From Cryptomeria japonica (lineage: Eukaryota > Streptophyta > Pinopsida > Cupressales > Cupressaceae): a stretch of DNA of 64,000 nucleotides. Under the pieces are notes generated by a model. The model saw only the letters and a list, made by a program, of their open reading frames with translations, was not told the origin of the DNA and ran no database searches. Location of the stretch: positions 263,652,624 to 263,716,623 of the forward strand of contig NC_081406.1 of the NCBI RefSeq assembly GCF_030272615.1, read 5' to 3'. Within the stretch, counting starts at the first letter, position 1; each line of letters starts with the position of its first letter. Positions 22,837 to 36,303 of the stretch are shown here, in pieces. The position numbers and the translations under genes are program-made.

Positions 22837-25379
22837 TTGTAAGGACCCGCTTGTCCTAACCCTAGTTAAACCAAACTTAAACTCACTGTTTTAATTAATT
22901 ATTAAATTAACCATTATTGCACATGCAAAAGCAATAATTATTAACATGCAAGTAATAGATAAGTAACTGAACAACCATGCAACTCATAAATAACATGTAG
23001 GAATTAAATGTGCATGCGAACAATAACAATCTAAAATTACGCATGAGGTCCAATAGAATGCAAACCATAATTAGTTATGATGTTGAGTTGCGTGTGTGCA
23101 TGAATAGCATAAATCATATGCATGAAATTATTACGAATTAAATTAACATGCAAAAACTCATAATTAAATAATCTACCAGATAATTAAATATGACCATGCA
23201 TGCATGCGTAAATGAAAACTAATCTAAGAAAGTAAATCATGCATGTTAGTGGGTTAGTATGTTAGTAGCCCTTTTTCTTCTTCTTTTTCTATTTGTCAGT
23301 TACATTGCATGGCGACTTCTTGTCGCTTTACATCATGTGACCTTTATAGGTCCTTTTTCATAACCTCTACATGCGACCATTCTGGTCTTTACAATGAAAT
23401 AAAATATACATCTTTAATTATTACATAAAATTTTATCTAGAATCTCTGACTTTCTTTGTCTTCGGATGTGTCGCCTCCGTTTGACCTAGATAACCTCCTC
23501 TCGCAAATCGGATGACGGACATATGACCCAAGCGTTTTATCCGCCCAACCAAATGAAGCATAAGCTTCCCGGTGCTCTTGATAAGCTCTCGTCCCTCATG
23601 ACGGAGTATCCTAGCAAGCCGATACCAACTGGTAGTAAAGGAATCCTGTGCAATCATGTAGAACTAACAACCCATCCTGGTTGAACTAACTACATGTGTT
23701 ATGGCAGGGAGAAAAATAAATAAATAAATATGATGGCCATCATTACCCTATTGGGGAGGTGAAGAAAATCACCCTTCCCTGGTTAGCCCATAAACAAGCA
23801 CTCTCATTCCATAATCATCCCTCATAGACAGAAAAATAATTAACCCTCCGCAGATTAATGTCAGAATAATATTATTATATGTTTTCTTCATATATTTTTA
23901 TAAATTTTCCCTTTATAATATAATTTCCTCAAATCAAAATTAAATTTTAATATTTTCAATAATTCTAAATTAAGAATCTCTATTTAAGTTAGAATTTACC
24001 ACTATCAAGACTTTCCAAATATAGTCGTAATGTTTCAGTCTTTTCTTAAAAACCCAGATCCCAGTTTCTCTGAAATTTTCACAATAACTAAAAATATTGG
24101 AAACACAAAAACTCAGTAAATGTCCTAAAAACTCAGTTTCTACTTTTTATGATAAATTGAGAAGAATGTGTTGACAACACAAATGACACATCAAACAAAC
24201 TAGCATTAAATCCACAATACCCAATTTTAAAAGAAAAAGATCAAATAAAGACTCAATAAAATATGTAAAATAAATGAACCTGGCTGTAAGAAAGAAGAAT
24301 CGCAGGCGTTTCCCAAATTTTAAACAATCTCTTCAATCTACCTTGTCGACTTCACAGCAATCACACGAATCAAGAATCTCAAAAAGAATTGGAATGATCA
24401 AATAACAGGTTTATTCCTATATTTATAAACATTGAATTCTCTAAAAATAAAATTTAATTGTTTGCATGATTAAATTCTTAAAATAAAACTAATTATTAAA
24501 ATTAGAACTCACAAAATAGTTAATTGATTTTATTAAATTACAATTTGTTAAAGATTTAGTTTTTAAGAAAATAATTAATTATTAGGCTCTCACATATCGT
24601 CTATATTTTTAGTACATAAGTTTACTCCAACATTGTATTTTTGCATGCCTTGATCATTTATTTAAATTTATTAATTAATATTTTAATTAATTTCTTGAAT
24701 TAATCTCATTATTTATTTTAATTAGTCCTCTAATTTTAGTATTTATAAGATATTATATCTTAAATATCTTTTATATTTTATAATTTAATTATCAAATAAT
24801 TTTATTTTTAATTACTCAACTAATTAATTTATTTACTCTCTTTTAAATAATTATTTTATAATTATTTCTAGCTTGATTGTAATATTAAATACTTGTATGT
24901 TTAATAATTTATCCTTATTATTATTTTTATTTTATTTTATCAATATATTTTAGACTCCCTAATTTAATTTACTAATTGCTTATCTAATTGGGTACTTTGC
25001 ACAAGGTTCCAATACTTAGGTTGCTACTAGCGAGATAGAAAAACCCCTCCTCAGTCATATGTCCACCTTCGACGGTTACCCTACAACTTATACTTGACAA
25101 AAATTCGTCAGATCCCATTACATAAAAATCTAGCAAAATATTAACATCATAACATTATTATTTATCATCATTAAATAACGACATCATATCAATAAAACAT
25201 CATTATTAAGTATTATTAATCATAACAGTAAAGTAGCATTAAAACATTTTCATCATAAAATAACTAACCATCATCATTGCCACTAAACCACACAATATCA
25301 TCTATCATTATTAAAAGTTAATCAAAAGGTATCTGACATAATAAATAAATCTAACTAAGGTCTAATTCGAGTCGTGATA
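22837..25379 (+). repeat. Candidate solo LTR of about 2.5 kb
   Basis: The stretch begins TGTAAGGACCCGCTTGTCC, a typical plant LTR opening, and ends near GAGTCGTGATA, readable as a decayed ...CA end. The flanks GATTT (22832-22836) and GATTG (25380-25384) match at 4 of 5 bases. The interior is AT-rich without coding motifs. A second copy was not seen in the window. Confidence 0.25.
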
Positions 25380-27133
25380 GATTGGTTGTGTGGGAGTTGA
25401 GGCTTATTAATTTTGATTAATCAATTTGGGAGTTGAGATTTGGTTTTTCCTGTGAGATGGTTGAGAGGTTTTTTTTTGGAAAGAGACATTTTTGGGGGGG
25501 AGGAAATGGGCTGGAAATTTCAGAGGGTATTGGCTGGAAATTTTGGAGAGTTTTTGTGGAGGATTCAAATTAGATCAAAAGGGGATTTGTGAGGGAGGAT
25601 TTGAGGATGGATTAAATGGATTGGATTTTATTTTGGAAGGCTTTTGGATTCCTGGAATTGATTGGTAATTGGATTGCTTTGGTTGGAATTTTCTACAACT
25701 TTATCTTCTTCAATTTCATACCTAATTGCCTCTATTTGAGGTAGGATTTCTATGCTTTTCTCTTATTTATTTGAAATAGAAATAAAAGTAATGATTGAAA
25801 AGGTGTTTTATGTGTATGTTAATTTTATATTCAATTGTGTAAATGAGGTTGTATGTCTATTATTTTGATTGAATGAAAAAGTGATTTTTCCTTCACCGTT
25901 GCATAGTTTTAAACAAGCAATTTTGAAAATTGAATTATTGTACCATATTTATATTTATATTTATATTATTTCAATGATTTTATGGATGTCAAAATCAGGC
26001 TTCTCAAATGGGTCTTTATTAGATTTTGAAAATTGAGTCATCTTTTATGCCTATTGATTGGCCAAAGTTTGGGTTTTTTGGAAACCCTAGTTTATGCACA
26101 AGGGCGTAGAACAGGGCTACAAGGGCTCAATTTAGGCTTAATAGGGAACAATTAAGGCTTACAAGGGTGAAAATCAGTCCTAAAATGGTTCAAATTAGGC
26201 CTTCAAGTGCATAGGAGTTGGGGTTTGAGTCATTTTAGTGATTTTTGGGTTCTAGGTGTCTCCTGAAGGCTCCAAAGGTTGGGTTTTGGTTTTAGGTACT
26301 ATTTGTCAGTAATATTGTGATCATATTTTTGTATTGTCTTGTGTTATGGATTTATATGATGGATTAACTATCTTTTGGTGTTATCTCATTATATTCTTTG
26401 TTTGATTAAGCCCTATGTGCTCCATTGTTGAGATATTGGTAATGATTCTTTATGGATGCAATGTCTTTTGAGATCTTTGTTGAGAGACTCAATTAAATCC
26501 TATTATGATTTTCATTTTATGATTATCCATGTTTCATCTTATTCTTTATCTCGGATTTATGTAGGCATAGTGTCATAAGGGAGAGTGGCTCTCCATGAGG
26601 GTCGAGATCCTAATTAATTGCCAAGACAACCCATTGGGAGAGTTTTTCTAATAAGTGGTGACATTAATTAATGAACATAGGGGTTTGGGTATAAAATCAG
26701 ATTAATAAAGAATGTTAATTCCCCACTTATGGCCTCAAGTGATTGTTTAGGCTCGGGATGAGATTGGGAAGGCCTGGAATGGCAAGATCAATTGTCTTAT
26801 CTTCACGAAAGGTATGTTGGTTCCACATAGGTCTTGTATGGGGGTCGAGGGCTGAGAGAGACTACTAGGATAACCTAGGATAGGGGTCGGGGTCTATGGA
26901 AACCTACTAGGACAACCCCTACCAAGCTATGTGATGACACTCTTCCCTTGTGAGCACTAGTGTCCTACTCTTGTATTGTGATTTGTAAGTCTTATGGCAT
27001 TGACCTTGTTATGTTATGCATCTTGTTGTTCCTTGCTTGTTGTTGAATTATCCTATGGATGTAGGTAGTGACCATGTATTCCTTTACCCCTTTCTTGTGT
27101 GAATGTGGGCCATATGTTTATCTCCTAGCACAA

Positions 27134-27153
27134 GGGGTGGGTGGGTGGGTGGG
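27134..27153 (+). other. G-quadruplex candidate
   Basis: Five runs of three or four G separated by single T residues. Such a pattern with one-base loops is among the most stable quadruplex types. It is isolated in AT-rich surroundings, and no gene is attached to it. Confidence 0.5.
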
Positions 27154-27874
27154 CCTTCAGGTTCCACATGGTTGGGTGGCAGTTGCCTACTTCCATCGGG
27201 TGTTTTAGACCTATTTGTTGTGCATATTGGCTTTTCTTCTCACTCAAGATGCTTCTCTTGGATATAGTTTTCTATGTAGATAAGAAATAGGTTCATATAT
27301 TATTTATATTGTTGTTATATTACACGTATATCAAATGTAATTGTAATATTGGACATGGTGTAATTATGATGTAATTCAAGTGAAATGGTCTTTTAGGATT
27401 TATGATAGTATCTACAATGATGTTATTTTATAGTTTGGATTAATCATATGTTAGTCATTTATTATTCAAATGAATTATAGGAACATTTGGATTTGGGTCC
27501 TAAAATGAACTTAGACTTAAAGATTAAATGAATGCAATTAATTTTTTATTATAGTGAAATTAAATGAAAACGAATCTTTCAAAATATGTTAACTTGCTCA
27601 TTAATAATCATCTCATAATGAATGGATAAGTTGGTAATTATGATATATATATATATCTTTTATGCTTCTTTGAGTTTTTAAGTAACAACATTAAGGAACC
27701 TTAGAGGATGGTTCAGTTTCCTTTCTTTCTGCTTGTGCATTTGAGTTCATAATGTTATCTCTAATTAAACATTGCATTAGAATACACTTTAAGATGTTTT
27801 AAAAAAAGAATATTTCTCCTCTTAGTCGAGTTAATTGGATTAGATCATTTAGGCTTCCTTGGTGAGGTGTTACA

Positions 27875-28545
27875 CTTCGCATAAAACCATTCTAATAGTC
27901 TAACCTTTCCCAATGCCCCATCCTTTGCAACACCAATAACATCATTGATATTAACTTTACTACCATTAAAATCAAAATTGGCATCTTCCTCCTGCATTGG
28001 GTGGTCGGTATTCTAGTTATCAAAAAATCCCTCCGTATTAACATTAACCTCTCCAGTGTCAGGAACCCCTTCAAGAATCTACTCCTCAACCCGAATCTTC
28101 TTTCCCTTCACCAAAAAATCTTCCTTAGCCACCCCTGAAGCTTGATCCTTACCCCTATTATGGTTTGATCCTCTTTGCTTCTCTATAATAGAAATGGCAT
28201 CTTCACCCTCATCACTTGTAAAAGAGCCATTTGTCCAAGAAATGCAAGCCTTAGGGAGTTTTTTGAATCCTTCTTACAAGAAGCCTATCCATATTCTATA
28301 ACATCTTCGTCATCAACCCAATCCTCCTCCTCATCAAACACAATGCACTCAGGGTCAGAGCTCAAATTAGAATAATGGCCAATGAAGGGCTTATAGGTCT
28401 TGCAAGACCTAGGTTGATTAGGGTCAATTGACAGAGATAAGGCTTTAGCATGCTCCATAATGAGCAAAATAAGGCCTTCATGTAGAGTAGATAATATAGG
28501 GTTCTTTTTGTGGTCAATAATGCCAATTTCCAAGAATGAAATCAA
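27875..28545 (-). pseudogene. Acidic coding relic, possibly LINE ORF1 N-terminal part
   Basis: On the minus strand the frame from 28545 reads through TYKPFIGHYSNLSSDPE and DEEEDWVDDEDVIEYG, followed by sequence rich in Asp, Glu, Gly and Lys, ending VRLLEWFYAK at the boundary of the candidate insertion. A few single stops interrupt it. No known domain is recognised. It may join the relic at 21100-21685. Confidence 0.3.
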
Positions 28546-31500
28546 ATAAAAAGGAAAAGAAAGAAAGAGACTATATCATAAATGATTCAATAATATGAAA
28601 TGGTGCCAAAAAAAGAAACAAAAAGACCATGACAGAAATGATTTAGTAATATGAAATGATACATCAAAATGATAGTTAGACTAACGTAGGTAATGGTTTT
28701 GGAATGCTATAGTAAGAATATTGTTGGATATACATAGGTTAGTTGTGAATTATTGTGCTAGGAGAGTTTTATATACACCACGTGTACCTCTACATGTACA
28801 CAAATACCATATAAATATCTAAGACAAATTAATAACTTAGGCACTTTGTAACTACACATTCACATAAATATTTCAAGAGGAATATTTATTTGTTTAATCA
28901 AAACATAAATTCTAATATATCTTTCATGATTAATCATTTCACTAGTCTATTGAAATTGAGACTTAAACTAATATGCTTACTAGAGTGAATTTAGATCAAT
29001 CTAGGCATGTGGTAGAGTATTGTTGAAATTTAATATTATCATACTAAGTATGTGTGATCGCAAATCTATGGTTTTAATTCAATTAGTGGTCTCTATTGTG
29101 CATATTATTTTAATAGAAATATAATAAACAGTAAATGATATAAATAGAGATTTAAATCAAATACTTTGATGATATTTTAAGAATATATATTATTAAGTTA
29201 AAATTGGGAGGGATCAAAAGTGACCAATCTTTTTTTTTAATTAGTAAAAATTGAGTTTGGATGAGAAATTAAAGATAGTCACACTGAAAATTTGAAGAAG
29301 TGACGAGAATTTTTTTTGTAAGATTTGGAATCTAGTTTCTAAACTACTATTTTTTTAAATGGTGCAGATTAAGAGGTTTAAGTATTGGGAGCACACAAAG
29401 TGCCCATTTTTTGTAAGAAAAATATAGTATAGCATTAGTGTGGTCCCCTAAAATGTTAAATTTTTAAAATTATTTCATAAAGTATTTCAATGAAAAATTA
29501 GTTAACATCACATAGCTTATGCCTAGTTTTTTTTTTTTTCCTCTAATATTTATGAATTTATATTTTTTACTAATTATTAAAATGGGAACATCTTAAAAAA
29601 TTAAAAGTTTAGTGTTCTCCACCTATGTTTTTAAAAACTAAGAAAGTCAATTTTTTTAACGTGTATAGAATAGTCTAGAATATAAAAATGTAATTTGTTT
29701 CAAATTTAGATGAATGAATAGAAAATGACACAAAAAATACTATACATAAGTTTTCAGCAAAAATAAAGACACAAAAAAAAGAAATTGAAGATCAAAACTT
29801 AAATGTATTTGAAATGCAAAAAAAATTACATGGTTGGGAAGGTAAGACAACTTAACATCATTGTGACATTTTTTAGATCAACATTAGAAATGTGCAAACC
29901 CAATGGACAACACACTCAATATTTAGATTTTTTTATATTTTATAGAAAACACATATGTAGGAATTGACTTGCAAACCCAACCCTTGTTTCCAAAGTAAGA
30001 GATCATGTGGTTATATTTTGTGATCCTTTTTTTTTTCCTCTTTTATGGAACATATACATTGTAGGAATTGTAACTCAATAGTAGCCAAGCCTAGGTTGAG
30101 TCATTACCAACTCATAATGTTAGCATGCTATAATGTATTCTAATTATAAAATTCTCACATTGTATGTTATTTAGATCAATTAGTGGTTTTGGCCACTTTT
30201 TAGTCCCCCATCTTTGTGCATACACTTGGGAATGTATTTTATTAAACTAATTTCAAAGGGAAAAAATATGTCAATTGAAGATGCACCATGAGAAGATACG
30301 TGTTGAGTACAATGCCTTTTTAAAGGGGAGGGGCATGTTAGGTCCATAATATTTCATAATTTTAAATATTATAAGGTGAAGCACTTGTGGCATGCCTAAC
30401 CTTAACATTAGTTTTAGGTAATACACTAATATGATTAAAGTGAGGGGGTGTGTCCCTACATAGTTAAACCTATAAATAAAGAGGACATATGTTTCTCCCA
30501 AAGCATCATATTATTAATTATTCAATTTATATATTATTATCTAATTATTAAATCATAAAATTTACATTTGAGAATATGAATCACTATTATTTCGACTTTA
30601 TGATATAATTACATATGATATGAAAAAAAAAATGTGTTCAACTCTTTAATGCACGAAACATGTGTATCATTAATAGACCTTTTTTATATTGTTGTGAAAA
30701 ACCATACAACTTAACCATGGACTTGTGTTTCTCATATAATTTTGAGTGGGATTTGAGACATTTACATCAAGTCACCTTCCAATATTAAATAATTTTTTTA
30801 CAAGAATGATGGTGATATATCGCTAAAGGAGAAAAACTAATCATATAGAGAGAATGGTGATTTGCTTCCATGGTGATTTGCTTCTATGTATAGATAAAAA
30901 TTTAATTTTCTGATACCATTTAGGATAACTAAAGCATTCTAGTTAGAACTATTTCTACTACTAAAAGACTTCCAACAAGAGCATCATGGAGCTACATGGA
31001 ATCTAGTATTTAATTTAAAAGTGTTTTAGCTAGAACATTTAGGATCAAATGTGCTATAAAATTTAAATTCAAAATAATTTTAACGAGAATATTTTTAAAT
31101 AGAATGATTTTTCTTGGAAATCATATAAAACCAATTTTGTAATATTTTATTTCTTTTAAAAATCATATATTTTCATCATGTTTTCTTATATTACATATAT
31201 ATTTTTTTAAATATAAGAATATCCTTTAATAGATCTAAGAATATATATTTCTATCTTTAAAAATTTTAATTACTATTAGTGATTTGTCTTTAAAATTAAA
31301 AACACTATTAGTAATTTATTTTTTTAGTTCACTACATAGATGAGATAAAGGGGAAACAAGAATACGAAACCATCCTTCCAAAGAACCACGTGTTGAGAAG
31401 GCTATGGATTGAAAAATGGAGGAAAGATTTGGAGGAAAATAATGTGATTATTCTTATAGAAGTAAAAAGATTAAGAAATGCATTTTATTTGACAAAAAGC

Positions 31501-31682
31501 AAGTGATCATATGAAACATAGAAATAGGGCTAGAGACATGAAGGATAAGTGAAGAAAATGTTGCTCTATGTTCCAAAGTTGTGATCTCTGATGAACATAC
31601 AACCACATCATTTTTTATGTTAGATACTATCCTTTCTTGGATGTAATAAATGTAATGTTTGATTACAACCTCCTTCAAAGAA
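28546..31682. other. No gene seen
   Basis: Very AT-rich, stop-dense sequence. A TATA-like box followed by a GA-rich stretch at about 30470 and a TGTTAGGTCC word at about 30337 hint at a decayed LTR, but no partner is present. Confidence 0.3.
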
Positions 31683-31687
31683 GTTTT
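31683..31687. repeat. Target-site duplication GTTTT, left copy (element C)
   Basis: GTTTT directly precedes the LTR at 31688 and recurs at 40643-40647 after the other LTR. Confidence 0.8.
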
Positions 31688-32898
31688 TGTAGAGGGGAAA
31701 ATTTGATTTGGCGATTTGCAACATAGAAGGGAGAAATCACCGGATCAATTTTGCTTAAAAACCCTTTACATTCAAAAGAGGGAAGGGAATCCACTAGATT
31801 CATTTACAAATTAGATAATGACTAAATACTAAATGGATTGATAAATTGTTGTGGGGTTTTTCCACTATTTTGTAAGTTGAAATGCTGAAATAGTTAAAGT
31901 GCTAAAAATGAAGGTAAACTGAGAAAAATACAAGCTATAGATGTGGGATCTATTTGAGAACATGGAATTGAGTAGTATAAGCTGAGTCAAATTTTACCCT
32001 CGAAAAATCTCCCAAAAAGCTAAGACCAGGATGCGGCACCACAGTCCTCTGAACTTTCCGCACGTCGAAAAGGGTTGATTCATCTCTGTGAATGAAGCTT
32101 ATTATGAAGAGTACATCTTTGTACCTATTTCCTGCACACAAAAAGAAGGGGGAAAAGGTTGGGAATATGGGCTTGCTTTAGGTCAAACCTTGATTTTGGA
32201 ATTAACCATAAAATTGAAATAAAGATAATTGAAATGATTGTAAGGAAAGGATCTCCTTTTGAGGGAGATGTTGAATTGTGACTTAAAATTGAATGATGGT
32301 ATCTCCTTGTGAAGTTTTTCTTGCCTCCACATGGAATTAGGGTTTCATGAAATAAGATGTAGATATCCACTTCAATGCTTGAATCTTGACTTTATTGTTG
32401 CTTCAAGTCTTGAAGGGAAACTGAAAATGCTCAATTGCTCTTGAATGCTTGATTGCTTGATCATATGTATGCTTGATAGATGTCTTGGATGATTGATTGA
32501 TGCAATATATGATTGATAGATGTTCAAATGAGAGGAGAAATCCTCTTTGTATACTTGCTCGTTGAGAAAACTAATTAATTTTTAGACATGAGCTGACACA
32601 AAGAGGGAATTCCCGCTAAAATTTAAAATTTATGAAAATGGGTTAAAAGGGGCCCAAAAAATTAGGGGGACCATGATGTGGTGACATGGTCCTATTTAGG
32701 ACCAGGGTGTCATGCCTTGGCCTTGCCCTATTTTGGGGCAAGGATCAAGTGCCAAATGAATGCAAGATGTTATAAAGTGATGCAATATGGAAGGGGCATG
32801 AGCATAATTAGGTCCCAAGCAGGCCAATGGGTGCAAATGCTAAGGTAAGGACCCAATGTGATCAAAATTACAAACAGGTACAATTTTAGGATGCTACA
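31688..32898 (-). repeat. 3' LTR of element C
   Basis: The 1211-bp LTR on the minus strand begins TGTAGCATCCTAAAATTG at 32898 and ends CCCCTCTACA at 31688. It is paired with 39431-40642. Short open stretches inside it match those of the other copies and are not genes. Confidence 0.88.
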
Positions 32899-32913
32899 TT
32901 TAGCCCCCACTTT
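32899..32913 (-). other. Polypurine tract of element C
   Basis: On the minus strand AAAGTGGGGGCTAAA directly precedes the 3' LTR. Element D has the same tract with one difference. Confidence 0.75.
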
Positions 32914-33660
32914 AGCGGGAGTATGAAGTCAATCATACTCTCGATAAAGTACTAAGGGTTCACATTGAAAAACTTTCACCAATTCATCAAGGAGGCAAGA
33001 TATACCAAGCCCCTAGTGGACTTTGGGATCTGACAACTTCAATGATAAGGTAAAAGGGAAGATCATGAGAGAGAGAAAGAGAGAGAAACATGACTACAAA
33101 CTAGTAAGGTTCTCCTTCTATGAGTCATGAAAAGAAAAATATCAAAAATTACAAAGCAAAAGACAAAGTTTTCTAAGTAACTTTAAGTATCAAGATATGC
33201 AAGAGGGAGAGAGAATCATTGAGCGAAGTGTATGCCCCACGTTAAAGCTATTGCGTACACCTTATCAGGAGCCATTTATTTAAGGTAGGATATACCTAAA
33301 AAGACAAGCACGTTATCACAATAATTTAGCCCTCCAGAGAGAACAAATGAAAGGCTAATGATCACAAAACACAAAACACAAGGTGGTTTCACCTAGCTTT
33401 GGAGTCAGTATGCTTTTTATGATAACCAATGTATATCATATATATATACATATAATTTTCCTCATCCTCCAATGAAAGGAAACCACCATGGAAGAAGGGA
33501 ACACATTTGTATTTTGAGTCAGCATAGGAGAGACCAAAAGAGATCTCAACATTTTGCATCATCCTCAAGTAGACAACACTAGGGACAACAAATAGAAGAA
33601 TTGAGAGACAAATAAAAGAAAGTCACAAACAAGAAAGAGAGGAGAGAGAGAGAATATACA
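32914..33660 (-). other. 3' non-coding region of element C
   Basis: No gene is seen. The region has GA-rich runs (about 33060-33085 and 33640-33655) and AT-rich stretches. It lies between the decayed C-terminal coding sequence and the polypurine tract. Confidence 0.4.
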
Positions 33661-34350
33661 ATACTAATGAAGATAATCAAGCACGTCATCGCCCCTCGAT
33701 CTTGCTCATCATTATTTCGGTAAGGTGGACAAGATGAAACATGAGCGACATCGAGCACAGTAGATGGAGCTATCACAAGTTCCAAACAAGGACCATGCTC
33801 TAATGATGAGTCACTTTGTCTCTTACTAGGAGCTAGGATTAATGCTTTTGTAAATTCTTTATATAAATCATTATCAACGTCAACATATTCATATTCATCA
33901 TCAAAAATATTAGGATCAACATTTTCATCATTAACAACATTCTCACCTATTTCTTCATCAAGATTAACAAAAATAGGAGCTCTAATAGGAATAGAACTTG
34001 AACCATTATTTTTTTAAGCATTTTGCGTCTTGGAGAATTAGGTTGAATAGATGGAATTATGTCAACACTTGGTGTCTTTGGAGAAGAAGTGGTTTGAGAA
34101 GTGATTTCATGAGCTCTCGTATGACATCTCTGTTGGTGTTCTCTCATAGAATGGTTTCATTTAGTTTTAGCCGAAGGTTGTGAAGGTTTAGGTTCATTGG
34201 GTATAAGCTTCTTTCCTTCTTTTAAGGAAGGATTCATAGGAGAAGGTTAGGTTGAGAAATAGGAGAGGCCGATCGCTTCCCTTTGTAAGTTGTAGGAGAC
34301 CTAGAACCGCACCATATAAAGGAGGAATGGGAGGTGTAGGAAGGAGACCA
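33661..34350 (-). pseudogene. Decayed C-terminal coding region of element C
   Basis: In shifting frames the minus strand reads acidic, protein-like sequence (for example VDPNIFDDEYEYVDVDND at about 33930-33880) and KTPSVDIIPSIQPNSPRRK (about 34080). It follows the PPKD repeats. No catalytic domain is recognisable, and frameshifts separate the pieces. Confidence 0.4.
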
Positions 34351-34351
34351 G

Positions 34352-34600
34352 GTCCATCATGAGGAGGAAGAATAGGTCTATCCTTAGGAGGAATGATATG
34401 TTTATCCTTAGGTTGATGCTTAGGAGTAAGAGCTTTTATATCCTTAGGAGGAAGAATAGACTCATCCTTAGGAGAAGGAATGGATTCTTCCGTAGGAAAA
34501 ATAATATCATTTTCCTTAGGAGGAAGAATAGTGTTATCCTTAGGAGAAGAAATAGATTCCTCTTTGGGAAGAATAATCTTGTCCTCAAAAAGAGGTATAT
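34352..34600 (-). repeat. Coding tandem repeat (PPKD/PPKE), element C
   Basis: About eight copies of a 27-36-base unit with plus-strand core ATCCTTAGGAGGAAGAATA encode repeats such as ILPPKD and SIPSPKDE on the minus strand (frame 34658-34194). The same type of repeat precedes the G-patch relic of element D. Confidence 0.7.
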
Positions 34601-34893
34601 GATTATCAGGAGGTAGGTTAAGTGTTAGATTTCTAGGTTTACTCAAGGATAAAATCATCTCATTTTTTCATTTTTGAATGATTTAAAGAGAGCATCACTT
34701 CTAGGTTGAAGAGGTTGGAATTGTTTGGACCAAAAATAATCAAGATAAACATCTCCATGCCTCACCATAGGTTGATATATGTTATGATTAAAAATTATGA
34801 TTTTACCATCATGAGGAAATTTCAAAAACTATGAACAGTAGAAGCGATCATTTTCATTGAAGAGAGTCGAGGATGTCCCAACTTCACTCGAAA

Positions 34894-35727
<834 letters not shown>

Positions 35728-35931
35728 ATATTCATTAAGGGGAGTGAATTATATTATAAAGTATTTGGACAAAGTAGGCACACCTATTGCAGCTACTACG
35801 TGAGTGTTTTTGTTGTCATTGAATTTGATGACTCCCTTATTTGGTTTGAGCTTCGCAAAAGGTTGTTGAGCACTTTCACTTTTATCACTTGGAGCCATTG
35901 AAGATGATTGATCCAATTGACTCACAGTAAG

Positions 35932-36298
35932 CTAATAATTGTGAAGTACTACACACAACAGTGTAAAGGAAGTAAACTTAGAAAAGAGAAGTTTATCCCT
36001 AATATCTCTTTGCAAATTAGAAATGAAGATTCTTTGAATATCTTGATCAGGCACAAGAAAACAAATTTGAGAATGCAAATGCTTATATCTACCAATAAAA
36101 TCAGTCACTTTTTCTTTAACACCTTGTTTGCAATGCATCAAATCAGTCAAAGTAATCTTAGGACAGATATTATTGTGAAATTATTGAATGAAAGTATTAG
36201 CCAATCATTGAAAATAAGTAATAGAGTAAGGAGGAAAATAATAATAGCATTGCAAAGCTTTATCCCTTAATGTTCTAGTAAAAAATTTAGCCAACAAT
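35932..36298 (-). pseudogene. Gag core of element C, downstream half
   Basis: The frame 36150-35932 reads CKQGVKEKVTDFIGRYKHL and then VPDQDIQRIFISNLQRDI, matching the second half of the gag core of A and B. Upstream, 36298-36160 continues LLAKFFTRTLRDKALQCY, which matches the first half. The gag sequence resumes beyond the solo LTR at 37512. Confidence 0.7.
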
Positions 36299-36303
36299 CT
36301 TTG

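Larger units (their letters stand above)
21686..27874. mobile_element. Candidate insertion splitting a minus-strand coding relic
   Basis: The segment starts TGATGG and ends TGTTACA, so it has TG...CA ends. It is flanked by CTTTG (21681-21685) and CTTCG (27875-27879), a 4-of-5 match that could be a decayed duplication. The coding relics on either side are both minus-strand and could be consecutive. I did not find two matching LTRs inside it, nor any transposase or polymerase motif, so the class is open. Confidence 0.25.

Noticed and set aside
23433-23657. 74-codon minus-strand frame
   Set aside because: It lies inside the candidate solo LTR, with no recognisable family and no neighbouring coding signal.
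21686-27874. A full LTR element with LTRs at both ends of this segment
   Set aside because: The two ends were compared by eye in direct orientation and show no clear homology.
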